Assembly (NCBI GenBank): GCA_050741255.1
Contig: JBOIEQ010000001.1
Location: 36,073 to 100,072 of the forward strand
Length of the DNA: 64,000 bases
DNA from: CAZXNF01 sp050741255
GTDB taxonomy: Bacteria > Pseudomonadota > Gammaproteobacteria > Burkholderiales > SG8-41
Reading direction: 5' to 3'
Shown here: piece by piece, positions 15,730 through 24,728 of the stretch
How positions within the stretch are numbered: position 1 is the first letter of the stretch
How the letters are laid out: each line of letters begins with the position of its first letter
The notes under the pieces: model-generated
The model's input: only the letters and a program-made list of their open reading frames with translations
Database searches by the model: none
What the model was told of the DNA's origin: nothing
Made by a program: the position numbers and the translations under genes

Positions 15730-17121
15730 ATGCCGACACCGACTGCCCTTCTCCGTACCATCCTTGCCGCCCTGACCTTCGGCAGCGCGCTCGCGCTGAG
15801 CCCGCTGGCCAGCGCTCAGGCAGTGGATGACGAGATAGAGGCTGCCCTGCCGGCCGATGCCCAGCCCCAGACCCCGCCGGCCATCCCGGCCGTGGCAGCA
15901 CCTGCCGGCGATCCGCCGGCCGCGGCGGAAGTGGTGGCGCCTAAAAGCCTGTGGACCCGCGTCCGCGCCGGCTTCCGCATCGATGACATCGAAACACCGT
16001 TGGTGCAGTCGCAGGAAGAGTGGTTAGCGGCCCGCCCGGAATACCTCCGCCGGGTCGTCGAGCGCAGCCGCCGCTACCTCTACTTCATCGTCCAATCGAT
16101 CGAGAGCCGGGGCATGCCGACGGAGATCGCGTTGCTGCCGATCATCGAAAGCGCTTACAACCCGGTCGCTTATTCCCGCGCCCACGCCTCCGGCATCTGG
16201 CAGTTCATCCCGTCCACCGGCAAGCACTACGGCCTGAGCCAGGATTTCTGGTACGACGGTCGCCGCGACGTGCTCGCCGCTACCGACGCCGCACTCGATT
16301 ACCTGGAAAAACTCTATGCGCAGTTCGGCAGTTGGGAACTGGCGCTGGCCGCCTACAACTGGGGCGAGGGCGCCGTCGAGCGGGCCATCGCGAAGAACAC
16401 GGCCAAGGGGCTGCCGACGAATTACCTGAGCCTCACCATGCCGAACGAGACGCGCTGGTACGTGCCCAAGCTGCAGGCCGTGAAAAACATTATCGCCAAT
16501 CCTGAGCGCTACGGCCTCACGCTGCCCGAAGTCGCCAACGAGCCTTACTTCGCGGTGGTGACGACGACGCGGCCGATGGACGTGAAGCTCGCCGCCAAGC
16601 TTGCCGAAGTGCCGATGGAAGAGTTTCTGTCGCTGAACGCCGGCCACATGCGGCCGGTGATCCGGGCGAACGGCAGTCAGTCATTGCTGGTGCCGGTGGA
16701 CAAGGTCGACCGCTTCCAGGCGAACCTCGCGAGCCACGACCAGCCCTTCCTGTCGTGGCAGGTGCATACCGTGCAAAAGGGCGAGCAGCCCGACGGCATC
16801 GCCAGGCGCTACGGGACGTCGCTGTCGGCGCTGAAGGAAATCAACGGCAACCGCAAGTTCACGCCGGGCGCCGCCGTGCTGGTGCCCGCCAGGGCCGGTG
16901 CAACGGCGTCGCATCTGCCCGATCTGCCGGCCCTGCCGGTGGCGAAGATGGCGAAGGCTCCGCCCCCGCGCAAAGGCACCAAGCTCGCGCAGGCCGGCAA
17001 GGGGCGCACCGTGAAGGTTGCCGGCACTCCGGCGACACGCAAAACCGCCAAGCCCGCCGCCGTCCGCGGCAAACCCGCGCCCCAGAAGAAGATCGTCGTC
17101 GCCGACAGCGCGAAACGTTAA
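15730..17121 (+). CDS. mltD: Membrane-bound lytic murein transglycosylase D
   Basis: A 463-residue exported transglycosylase. From ATG 15730 there is a signal peptide of about 30 residues ending ASAQA, a Pro/Ala-rich linker, an SLT domain with catalytic Glu140 (PIIESAYNP), HASGIWQFIPSTG and LAAYNWGEGAVERA. One LysM domain follows at about 345-390 (VQKGEQPDGIARRYG), then a long Lys/Ala/Pro-rich basic tail. In-frame starts at 15706 and TTG 15679 would place the hydrophobic core too far in. MltD normally has two or more LysM repeats and a lipobox; neither is seen here. It cleaves peptidoglycan in the periplasm. Confidence 0.9.
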   Translation: MPTPTALLRTILAALTFGSALALSPLASAQAVDDEIEAALPADAQPQTPPAIPAVAAPAGDPPAAAEVVAPKSLWTRVRAGFRIDDIETPLVQSQEEWLAARPEYLRRVVERSRRYLYFIVQSIESRGMPTEIALLPIIESAYNPVAYSRAHASGIWQFIPSTGKHYGLSQDFWYDGRRDVLAATDAALDYLEKLYAQFGSWELALAAYNWGEGAVERAIAKNTAKGLPTNYLSLTMPNETRWYVPKLQAVKNIIANPERYGLTLPEVANEPYFAVVTTTRPMDVKLAAKLAEVPMEEFLSLNAGHMRPVIRANGSQSLLVPVDKVDRFQANLASHDQPFLSWQVHTVQKGEQPDGIARRYGTSLSALKEINGNRKFTPGAAVLVPARAGATASHLPDLPALPVAKMAKAPPPRKGTKLAQAGKGRTVKVAGTPATRKTAKPAAVRGKPAPQKKIVVADSAKR

Positions 17122-17151
17122 CGACGTGCCGCGGCCCTCGCGGTCCCCCGC

Positions 17152-19200
17152 TCAGTCCTGCAGGTACAGATGGCAATCGGCGCGATGCGTCGCGCTGAAC
17201 GGCGCCGTCCGCGGCCAGCGCTCCGCGCATTGCGGCAGCGCCTGCGGACAGCGCGGATGGAAATGACAGCCCGCCGGCGGATGAACCGGTGACGGCAGGT
17301 CCCCCGGCAGCCTGATCACCGGCCGCCGCGCCGCGCCCTCCGCCGGCAGTTGCGGCACCGCCGACAACAGCGCCTGGGTATAGGGGTGGCGCGGCCGTCC
17401 CAGCACCTCCTCCGCACTGCCGGACTCGACGATACGGCCGAGGTACATCACCGCCACGTCGTGCGCGAGATACTCCACCACCGCCAGGTTGTGCGTGATG
17501 AAGAGGTAGGCGAGTCCGCGGCGCTCCTGCAGGCCTTTCAGCAGGTTCAGTATCTGCGCCTGCACCGAGACGTCGAGCGCGCTGGTCGGCTCGTCGCACA
17601 CCAGCAACTGCGGCTCGACGGCGAGCGCGCGCGCGATGGCGATGCGCTGCCGCTGGCCACCCGAGAATTCGTGCGGGTAGCGGTACTTGGTGTCCGCGCC
17701 GAGGCCCACTTCCTCGAGCAAGCGGTCGACACGCGCCTGGCGATCGGCGTCCGAGCTCCCCACGCCCAGCGCCCGCATGCCTTCGGCGATGATCTCCGCC
17801 ACGCGCATGCGCGGATTCAGCGACGCGTACGGATCCTGAAACACGATCTGCGCTGCCCGCCGCCGCCCGCGCAGTTGGCGCAGCGAGAGCCGTGTCCAGT
17901 CCTCGCCCGCCAGCAGCACCCGCCCGCCGGTCGGCTCGACCAGTCGCAGCAGTCCCTTGCCCACGGTCGTCTTCCCGCAACCCGATTCGCCGACCAGCGC
18001 GAGCGTGCGTCCCGCGGCCAGCGTGAGCGAGATGCCGTCCACCGCGCGCACGTGCGCAACCGCGCGTCGCAACAGGCCTTTGCGGATGGGGAAATGGACT
18101 TGCAGGTCTTCGACCGTGAGGAGTGAGGAGTGAGGGGTGAGGGGAAAAGCCGGCGAAGACGCGGCGGCATCGGTCGTGGCAGGAGCCACGGTTTCCACCT
18201 CACTCCTCACCCCTCTCCCCTCACCGTGTTCGCCACTGGCGAACAGATGACACCTTGCCTCGCTGCCGGCCGGGGTTGCGTACATCGGTGGCGCTTCCGT
18301 CCGGCAGCGCGCCCACGCAAAATCACAGCGGTCGGCGAACCGACAGCCGGTGAAGGCATGCGTCAGCGGCGGCACGCTGCCGCGGATAACCTGGAGGGGC
18401 GCGCCCCGGCGTACGCCCGCCGGCAGCGAGGCAAAGAGCTTGCGCGAGTAGGGGTGCGAAGGCGAGCGGAAGAACGCGTCGCGTGCGGCGACCTCCACCA
18501 GTTCCCCGGCGTACATCACGCCGACCCGGTGCGCGGTTTCGGCCACCACTGCGAGGTCGTGCGTGATCAGCAGCATTGCGAGCCCGCGCGCGCGCTGCAG
18601 TTCGCGCAGCAGTTCGAGGATCTGCGCCTGGATCGTGACATCGAGTGCGGTCGTCGGCTCGTCCGCGACCAGCAGCGCCGGGTCGCAGGCGAGCGCGATG
18701 GCGATCATCACGCGCTGCTTGAGACCGCCGGAGAGCTCGAAAGGATAGGCGCCGAGCCGCCGGCGCGCCTCCGGAATGCGCACCGCGTCCAGCAGCTCCA
18801 GCACGCGGGCGTCGAGCGCGGAACCGGCAAGCGCCGTGTGCCTCGCCAGCACTTCGGCGATCTGCGCGCCGACGGTCATGACCGGGTTCAGGCTCGCGGC
18901 GGGCTCCTGAAAGATCATCGCCACCTGGCGGCCACGCACGGTGCGCATCGCCGCTTCCGGCAGCGCCAGCAGGTCCGTGCCGTCGAATTCAATGCGCCCC
19001 GCGGCGACGTGCGCCGCGTCCGGCAGCAGCCGCAGGATGGACAGCGCCGTCATCGATTTCCCGCAACCCGATTCCCCGAGCAGCGCGAAAGTTTCCCCGC
19101 GCGCGATCTCGAAGGAGATGCCGTCCACGGCCGTCACCAGCGCTTCGCCGGTGTCGATGCACGTGGTGAGACCCGATACCCGGAGCAGCGGCGCGCTCAT
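17152..19200 (-). CDS. yejF: Peptide ABC transporter, fused double ATPase (YejF-like)
   Basis: A 682-residue protein with two ABC ATPase domains. NBD1 has Walker A GESGCGKS (42-49), signature LSGGLKQRV and an oligopeptide-type Cys cluster near FTGCRFADRCDFAWARC. NBD2 starts near residue 363 and has its own GESGCGKTT, FSGGQRQRIAIARAL and a C-terminal CHFHPRCPQALPQC. It powers uptake of short peptides with the permeases encoded upstream. The start at 19200 overlaps the yejE-like stop as ATGA. Residues about 326-361, between the two NBDs, are encoded by the period-7 palindrome at 18116-18224, inserted in frame. Confidence 0.93.
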   Translation of the reverse strand: MSAPLLRVSGLTTCIDTGEALVTAVDGISFEIARGETFALLGESGCGKSMTALSILRLLPDAAHVAAGRIEFDGTDLLALPEAAMRTVRGRQVAMIFQEPAASLNPVMTVGAQIAEVLARHTALAGSALDARVLELLDAVRIPEARRRLGAYPFELSGGLKQRVMIAIALACDPALLVADEPTTALDVTIQAQILELLRELQRARGLAMLLITHDLAVVAETAHRVGVMYAGELVEVAARDAFFRSPSHPYSRKLFASLPAGVRRGAPLQVIRGSVPPLTHAFTGCRFADRCDFAWARCRTEAPPMYATPAGSEARCHLFASGEHGEGRGVRSEVETVAPATTDAAASSPAFPLTPHSSLLTVEDLQVHFPIRKGLLRRAVAHVRAVDGISLTLAAGRTLALVGESGCGKTTVGKGLLRLVEPTGGRVLLAGEDWTRLSLRQLRGRRRAAQIVFQDPYASLNPRMRVAEIIAEGMRALGVGSSDADRQARVDRLLEEVGLGADTKYRYPHEFSGGQRQRIAIARALAVEPQLLVCDEPTSALDVSVQAQILNLLKGLQERRGLAYLFITHNLAVVEYLAHDVAVMYLGRIVESGSAEEVLGRPRHPYTQALLSAVPQLPAEGAARRPVIRLPGDLPSPVHPPAGCHFHPRCPQALPQCAERWPRTAPFSATHRADCHLYLQD
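18116..18224. repeat. Interrupted palindrome, period-7 type (GTGAGGG units), copy 2, inside the yejF reading frame
   Basis: The left arm (18116 to about 18146) and right arm (18198-18224) are complementary. The right arm, read on the minus strand, is identical over 27 bases to the left arm of the copy at 13475. It lies in frame in the linker between the two ATPase domains of YejF and is translated as GEHGEGRGVRSEVE on one side and FPLTPHSSLLTVE on the other. Confidence 0.85.
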
Positions 19201-20684
19201 GCGGCCTGCCCGCGGCCGCGCCGCCGCGCGAGGGTGGCCAGATACGCGGCCACGCGCGCCGGCGTGAGGCGGCGCGGGCGGATGCGCGGGTCCAGCGCGT
19301 CGCGCACGGCATCGGCGAAAAGGTTCGCCGCCAGCACCAGCACCAGCATGAAGCAGAAGGCCGAGGCCAGCGCCCACCACACCACGGGCTCCCGACCCAT
19401 CTCCAGGCGCGCGCTGTTGATCATCGTGCCGAAGCTGTTCATCGACGGATCCACGCCAACGCCCACGTAGGACAGCACCGCTTCCGCGAGTACCAGGCTG
19501 CTGAAGTCCATGACCAGCGCGATCAGCACTATGTGCAGCACGTTCGGCAGCAGGTGGCGGGTGATGATCGTCCAGTCGGATACCCCGAAGGCGTGCGCGG
19601 CCTGGACGAATTCCACTTCCCGCAGCTTCAGGGTCTCGCCGCGCAGCAGGCGCGCGAGGCCCGTCCAGCTCGTGATGCCGAGAATCGCGCACAGGATCGC
19701 CAGCCGCCAGTCCGCGCGCTTGACCACCGTGTCGAACATCGCCCAGTCGCTGTGGGTGTCGATGAAGACCTGCATCATCACCACGCAGGCCGCGATCAGC
19801 AGCACGCCGGGAATCGACGACAGCGTGGTGTACACATACTGCACCAGGTCATCCACCCAGCCCCGAAAGTAGCCCGCCGCGATGCCGGCGAAGACCGCCA
19901 GCGGCAGCATGATCAATGTCGCCAGTGTGCCGATCACGAGGCCGGTGCGGATGCTCTTCAGCGACAGGTACAGCACATCCTGCCCCGTTTTGTCCGTGCC
20001 CAGCACGTGGTAGCCCGTGGCCAGCGCGGCCACCACGCCCGCCAACACGCACAACGCGCCCGCGACGGCGAGCATCACGTCCCACGGCGCATCCGTCTCC
20101 CCCGCCCATACGCGCTGCCACGCGTCTTTGAGACCATCTTCCCGGCGCCGCGCGAGCACCGCGCAGATGGCCAGCACGAGGATGCACCAGACCAGCCCGC
20201 CACCGAGCAGGCCGGCCAGCGTGCGCTTCGCCACGTCGCCGGCCCAGTCGGCGGCGGGATCCTTCAGGTGAGCGCCACCAAAGCGCAGGCGCGGATACTC
20301 ACGGACTTGCGTGCCATCCGGCAGCTCCACCGTTTCCTTGGAATAAAGATGGGTGGCGAGCGGCGCGGAGTAGGTCTTCTCGCGCTCCGCGCGCAGCCTC
20401 CCCAGCAATGCGTCGAGCGCGGAGCGCGTTTCCGTCGAAAATGCGCGCTTGCCATCCTGTGCCGGCAGGAGCGGGTTGTAGTGAAGGCTGTCGAGCAGCC
20501 CGATCACGACGAACACGGTCAGCACGACCGCGGCGCCCATGCCCCGGCGACTGCGCGCGACGCGTCGCCACGGCGCGCGGAGGTGCTCGTGACGACGGAG
20601 GTACCACGCGAGCAGCGCGCTCATCGCCAGCAACAGAAACACCAACGCATCCGTGACGAGGAGGACCGGCTGGAACGGCAGCAT
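19197..20684 (-). CDS. yejE: Peptide ABC transporter permease (YejE/DppC-like)
   Basis: A 495-residue permease. The C-terminal half (from about 215) is a DppC/OppC-type membrane domain with GTDKTGQDVLYLSLKSIR and an EAA loop near ALVMDFSSLVLAEAVLSYVG. The N-terminal 200 residues carry two membrane segments and an unusually long periplasmic stretch, as in YejE. It ends with the ATGA overlap to yejF and starts 12 bases after the yejB-like stop. Confidence 0.9.
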   Translation of the reverse strand: MLPFQPVLLVTDALVFLLLAMSALLAWYLRRHEHLRAPWRRVARSRRGMGAAVVLTVFVVIGLLDSLHYNPLLPAQDGKRAFSTETRSALDALLGRLRAEREKTYSAPLATHLYSKETVELPDGTQVREYPRLRFGGAHLKDPAADWAGDVAKRTLAGLLGGGLVWCILVLAICAVLARRREDGLKDAWQRVWAGETDAPWDVMLAVAGALCVLAGVVAALATGYHVLGTDKTGQDVLYLSLKSIRTGLVIGTLATLIMLPLAVFAGIAAGYFRGWVDDLVQYVYTTLSSIPGVLLIAACVVMMQVFIDTHSDWAMFDTVVKRADWRLAILCAILGITSWTGLARLLRGETLKLREVEFVQAAHAFGVSDWTIITRHLLPNVLHIVLIALVMDFSSLVLAEAVLSYVGVGVDPSMNSFGTMINSARLEMGREPVVWWALASAFCFMLVLVLAANLFADAVRDALDPRIRPRRLTPARVAAYLATLARRRGRGQAA

Positions 20685-20696
20685 GGCGGTGTCCGC

Positions 20697-21677
20697 CTAC
20701 GTCAGCCGCACGCGGGGGTCCACCCACGTGTAGGAAAGGTCGGTGAGGATCAGGCCGGCGATGTACAGCACCGATCCCAGGAACACGATCGCGCGCAAGG
20801 CCGCGAAATCCTGTCCCTGGATGGCGTCGATGGTGTAGCTGCCAAGCCCGGGAATCGAAAAGAAGGCCTCGGTCAGCAGGCTGCCGATGAACAGCAGCGG
20901 AATCGCCACCACGACGCCGGTCAGGATGGGAATCATCGCGTTCTGCAGGACATGACGGAACAGCACGCGGCGCTCCGACAGCCCCTTGGCGCGCGCGGTG
21001 CGCACGTAATCGCGGTTCATCTCCTCGAGGAAGATCGTGCGGTACCAGCGCGCGCTTGCCCCGATCCCGCCGATCACGCCGATGGCAACCGGCAGCACGA
21101 GAAAACGCCAGGCCTCGATGCCCCCGCCATAGCCGGAAATCGGCACCAGGCTCAGCAACTTGCCGATCAGGTACTGCCCGCCGATGATGTAGAACAGGCC
21201 GGAGATCGACATCAGCACCACGCAGACCACCACGCCGGTGGTGTCGAACGCGGTGGCGCGGAACAACGCGAGCAGCAGGGCGAAGGTGACGTAGACCGCC
21301 AGTCCGATGAGGAACACCGGCAGCGCGATGGCGAGGCTCGCCCACATACGCGTGCGGATATCGAAGCCGATGTCCCGCCCCTGGTCGGAGGTGCCGAACT
21401 GGAAAGCGAAGAGCCGTACCGACTTGTCGAAGAAGATGGTGTCGGTCGCCTTCGCCCGGAGTCCTTCCGCCGCCCCGTTCCACAGCAGCGGACGGTTGTA
21501 GCCGTGCTCCTGCTTCCACTTGGCAACGGCCTCCGGCGTCACGCGCTTGCCGCCCAGCTGCGCGCGCGCCATGTCCTCCGGCGAGTTGACGAAGAAGAAC
21601 AGCGCGAAGGTCAGCAGGTTGACGCCGACCAGGATCAGTCCCGCGTACGCGAGCCGGCGGACGAACCAGGCGATCAT
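20697..21677 (-). CDS. yejB: Peptide ABC transporter permease (YejB/DppB-like)
   Basis: A 326-residue DppB-type permease with about six membrane segments, starting MIAWFVRRLAYAGLILVGVN. It contains the EAA-type cytoplasmic loop (IFLEEMNRDYVRTARAKGLS) and ends in VDPRVRLT, as in this family. The start at 21677 overlaps the yejA stop as ATGA; an in-frame extension upstream lies wholly inside yejA and is rejected. Confidence 0.93.
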   Translation of the reverse strand: MIAWFVRRLAYAGLILVGVNLLTFALFFFVNSPEDMARAQLGGKRVTPEAVAKWKQEHGYNRPLLWNGAAEGLRAKATDTIFFDKSVRLFAFQFGTSDQGRDIGFDIRTRMWASLAIALPVFLIGLAVYVTFALLLALFRATAFDTTGVVVCVVLMSISGLFYIIGGQYLIGKLLSLVPISGYGGGIEAWRFLVLPVAIGVIGGIGASARWYRTIFLEEMNRDYVRTARAKGLSERRVLFRHVLQNAMIPILTGVVVAIPLLFIGSLLTEAFFSIPGLGSYTIDAIQGQDFAALRAIVFLGSVLYIAGLILTDLSYTWVDPRVRLT

Positions 21678-23854
21678 CGCGCCGCCCTCCCCGCCAGCGT
21701 GCCGGCGGCGTTCTCGCGCCGGCGGTAGGCCCGCCAGCCGGCCATGCCGACGGCCAGCAGCGCCAGCAGCGCCAGCGCCAGCGGCCACCAGCGCGGCTGG
21801 TTCCATTCGTTGCGCTGGCGTTCGCGCATCGCCGGGTCGAGGCGCTGGTACTTGAGCCCGTTGTTCGCCATCTGGTTGGGTTTGCGGTTGAACAGCCAGG
21901 CGTGGTTCAGGGTGTAGTCCTTGGGGAAAAAACTCCACACCCACGGCGCATCGTGGCGGGCAATGTCCACCATGCGGTCGATCAACTGCTGCCGCTCGGG
22001 GCCATTCGGCATTGCGCGCATCGGGCCAAACAGGCGATCGAACTCCGGATTGACGTAATTGGAGGCGTTCTCGCCCTGCGTCTTCGCGCGGGCCTGCGGG
22101 CCGTGCAGCAGGAAGAGGAAATTCTCCGGGTCGGGATAGTCCGCGTTCCAGCCCAGAAAGTAGAGCTGCTGGGTGCCCTTGCGCAGCTTGTCCTGGAAAC
22201 GGTTGTAGTCGGACGCCCGCACCTGCAGTTGCACACCGATCTTGTCGAACTGCCGGATGTACCAGTCCAGCCGGGACTTGTCGTCTGGACCCCTGCTCGT
22301 GGTATCCAGATTCAACAGCAGTGGCAGTCCGGTCTTCGCGTCGCGCCCATTCGGATAACCCGCTTCGGCGAGCAGCTTGCGTGCGGTCTCGATGGACTTG
22401 CGTTCCGGCCGACCACCCACCCAGTCGTATACGTAGGGGTTCAACCCCTCCCGGCCTTCGCGATAACCGAAGATGCCGGGCGGGATGGGCCCCTGTGCGG
22501 GGATGCCGCGCCCGTTGCGGAAAATGGCGATCATTTCCTCCTGGTCCACCGCGATCGAGATCGCCAGCCGCAGCTTGCGCGCGCGTTCGCCGGCGGCGCT
22601 GCCCACCACCGGATCGAGCATGTTGAAGCCGAGGTAGAACACGCTCGTGGCCACCGCAGTCTGCAACTGGATGCCGCGCGCCTGCATCTCCGCGGTGAGT
22701 GTGACGTCGCCCTGTCCGCCGAACTGCACGGCCTGGTCGAAGGTGTCCGAGCTGATGCCCGAGGCATCGAAATAGCCCTGCAGGAACTTGTTCCAGTAGG
22801 GAATCTGTTCCTTCTCCAGGCTGTATACAGCCTTGTCGATGAAGGGCAGCGGCTTGCCCGCATCGGCCAGCCAGCCGCGCTCGCGGTCGCCCGGCTCGCC
22901 TTCCGTGGGATAAGTCTCCCCCTCGAAGTATGGATTGCGCTCCAGCACCATCTGGCGGTTCGGGTTGTTCACGGTCAGCCGGTAGGGACCGGTGCCCACC
23001 GGGTACCAGTCCAGCGTCAGGTTGCGCTCGGCAAAGCCGGGCTGCGCGTAAAAGCGATCGGCCTCCGGCGGCACCGGCGCAAAAAAGGGCATGGCAAGCC
23101 AGTAGATGAACTGCGGGTACAGCCCCTTCAGCGTGATCGCGTAGGTGTAGCGGTCGATCACCCGCGCGCCTTCCAGTGCGTGCTGCTCCAGATTGATCCA
23201 GCCACGGCCGCGTTCCGCGCGATCGGCCTCCTGCAGCTTTGTTGAGAGATCCTTCAGGCCGACGATGTATTCGCCCATCAGCCCCAGCACCGGCGAATGC
23301 AGGTGTGGATGCGCGAGTCGCTTGATCTGGTGGACGTAGTCGGCGGCAACCAGTTCGCGGGTGCCGGTCTCCGCGAAGTCGCGCAGCTCGTTGATGCCCC
23401 GCAGATCGCGCTCGGTCAGCCCCAGGTAGCGCGGCTTGCCCTCCGCATCCGTGGCGAACGCAGGATGCGGGGCATAGCGGATGCCTGGTCGGATGCGGAT
23501 CGTGTAGCGGGTATGCGCCACCTCACCCGGCGCTCTGCGCACCCGGTCCGCCGACAGCGGGCGTCCGCGCGCATCGAGGTATGCGGGCTGGGGAACGGCT
23601 TGCGCGCCGAAGGGCACCAGCGTGTACGGGCGCTTGAGGTAATGGTATTGCAGCGGCGGCTGGTAGATGTTGGCGATGAACGCGTACTCGTTCTCGCTGT
23701 ACGACTGCACCGGGTCGAGATGCTTGGGGCGCTCGTTGAACGAGGCGTAGAACACGTTGCGGGCCGCGTCGCCCGCCGGATAGGGGTCGTTCCACGGCGC
23801 GCCGCACGCGCAGAGCAGGACGGCCGGCAGGAGAAAAAGCGTACGCGCACGCAC
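21674..23854 (-). CDS. yejA: Peptide ABC transporter substrate-binding protein (SBP family 5, YejA-like)
   Basis: A 726-residue family 5 extracellular binding protein, long for the family (about 550-620 usual). The N-terminus is a lipoprotein-like signal with a possible lipobox LCAC (Cys17). Family features are the early LDPVQSYSENEY, WYPVGTGPYRL and FNMLDPVVGS segments. Unusually, it also ends in a single membrane segment WWPLALALLALLAVG followed by a basic tail, so it may be anchored at both ends or by the C-terminus alone. It is the first gene of the yejABEF-like operon, transcribed away from fabI. Confidence 0.9.
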   Translation of the reverse strand: MRARTLFLLPAVLLCACGAPWNDPYPAGDAARNVFYASFNERPKHLDPVQSYSENEYAFIANIYQPPLQYHYLKRPYTLVPFGAQAVPQPAYLDARGRPLSADRVRRAPGEVAHTRYTIRIRPGIRYAPHPAFATDAEGKPRYLGLTERDLRGINELRDFAETGTRELVAADYVHQIKRLAHPHLHSPVLGLMGEYIVGLKDLSTKLQEADRAERGRGWINLEQHALEGARVIDRYTYAITLKGLYPQFIYWLAMPFFAPVPPEADRFYAQPGFAERNLTLDWYPVGTGPYRLTVNNPNRQMVLERNPYFEGETYPTEGEPGDRERGWLADAGKPLPFIDKAVYSLEKEQIPYWNKFLQGYFDASGISSDTFDQAVQFGGQGDVTLTAEMQARGIQLQTAVATSVFYLGFNMLDPVVGSAAGERARKLRLAISIAVDQEEMIAIFRNGRGIPAQGPIPPGIFGYREGREGLNPYVYDWVGGRPERKSIETARKLLAEAGYPNGRDAKTGLPLLLNLDTTSRGPDDKSRLDWYIRQFDKIGVQLQVRASDYNRFQDKLRKGTQQLYFLGWNADYPDPENFLFLLHGPQARAKTQGENASNYVNPEFDRLFGPMRAMPNGPERQQLIDRMVDIARHDAPWVWSFFPKDYTLNHAWLFNRKPNQMANNGLKYQRLDPAMRERQRNEWNQPRWWPLALALLALLAVGMAGWRAYRRRENAAGTLAGRAAR

Positions 23855-23898
23855 GCTGCGAGTGTAGCAAACGCCCCGGCCGCCGCAGGGCGGGCGGT

Positions 23899-23904
23899 TA
23901 TAAT
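23899..23904 (+). promoter_or_regulatory. Candidate -10 box for fabI
   Basis: A perfect TATAAT lies 27 bases before the fabI ATG in the divergent gap with yejA. No clear -35 hexamer sits 16-18 bases upstream, so only the -10 is claimed. Confidence 0.4.
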
Positions 23905-23931
23905 TCAGGGCCTATCCAACCCGGAGCCGCC

Positions 23932-24714
23932 ATGGGCTTCCTCGACAACAAGAAAATCCTGATCTGCGGCCTGCTCTCCAACCGCTCCATTGCCTACGGC
24001 ATCGCCAAGGCCTGCCGGCGCGAAGGCGCGCAACTCGCCTTCACCTATCAGAACGAGCGCTTCGAGGAACGCGTCATGGCGATGGCGGCCGAATTCGGCT
24101 CCGAGGCGGTATTTCCCTGCGATGTGGCCTCCGATGCGGAGATTGCCGGCCTGTTCGAACGCCTGCGCGGGCGCTGGGACGGGCTGGACGGGCTGGTGCA
24201 TGCGCTGGCCTATGCCCCGCGCGAGGCCATTTCGGGCAGTTTCACCGAGGGGCTGACGCGCGAAGCCTTCCGCATCGCGCACGACGTGTCGAGCTACAGC
24301 TTTCCCGCGCTCGCCAAGGCGGCGCTGCCGATGATGGAGGGCCGCGACGGCGCGCTGCTGACGCTGTCCTACCTGGGGGCCCTGCGCGCGATTCCGAACT
24401 ACAACACGATGGGGCTGGCGAAAGCGAGCCTGGAAGCGGCGGTGCGCTACCTGGCGCTGGATCTCGGCGCGAAAGGCATCCGCGCGAACGCGATTTCCGC
24501 GGGACCGATCAAGACGCTCGCCGCCAGCGGCATCGCGGGCTTCGGCAAGATCCTGAAGCACGTCGAGGAACACGCGCCGCTCAAGCGCAACGTCACGCTG
24601 GAGAACATCGGCAACGCCGCGGCCTTCCTGCTGTCCGACCTCGCCGCCGGCATCACCGGCGAAATCACTTACGTCGACTGCGGCTACAACAGCATCGTGG
24701 CCGGCATGGCCTGA
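23932..24714 (+). CDS. fabI: Enoyl-[acyl-carrier-protein] reductase (NADH), FabI
   Basis: A 260-residue FabI-type SDR enzyme for the last reduction step of each fatty-acid elongation cycle. It has the atypical cofactor loop ICGLLSNRSIAYGIA (11-25), the catalytic Tyr157-x6-Lys164 (YNTMGLAK) and the C-terminal GEITYVDCGYN. Sites around Gly93-Ala95 and residues 203-206 are present in the usual context. It is convergent with ppiD with a 14-base gap. Confidence 0.96.
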   Translation: MGFLDNKKILICGLLSNRSIAYGIAKACRREGAQLAFTYQNERFEERVMAMAAEFGSEAVFPCDVASDAEIAGLFERLRGRWDGLDGLVHALAYAPREAISGSFTEGLTREAFRIAHDVSSYSFPALAKAALPMMEGRDGALLTLSYLGALRAIPNYNTMGLAKASLEAAVRYLALDLGAKGIRANAISAGPIKTLAASGIAGFGKILKHVEEHAPLKRNVTLENIGNAAAFLLSDLAAGITGEITYVDCGYNSIVAGMA

Positions 24715-24728
24715 GCGGCCACGTCGTC

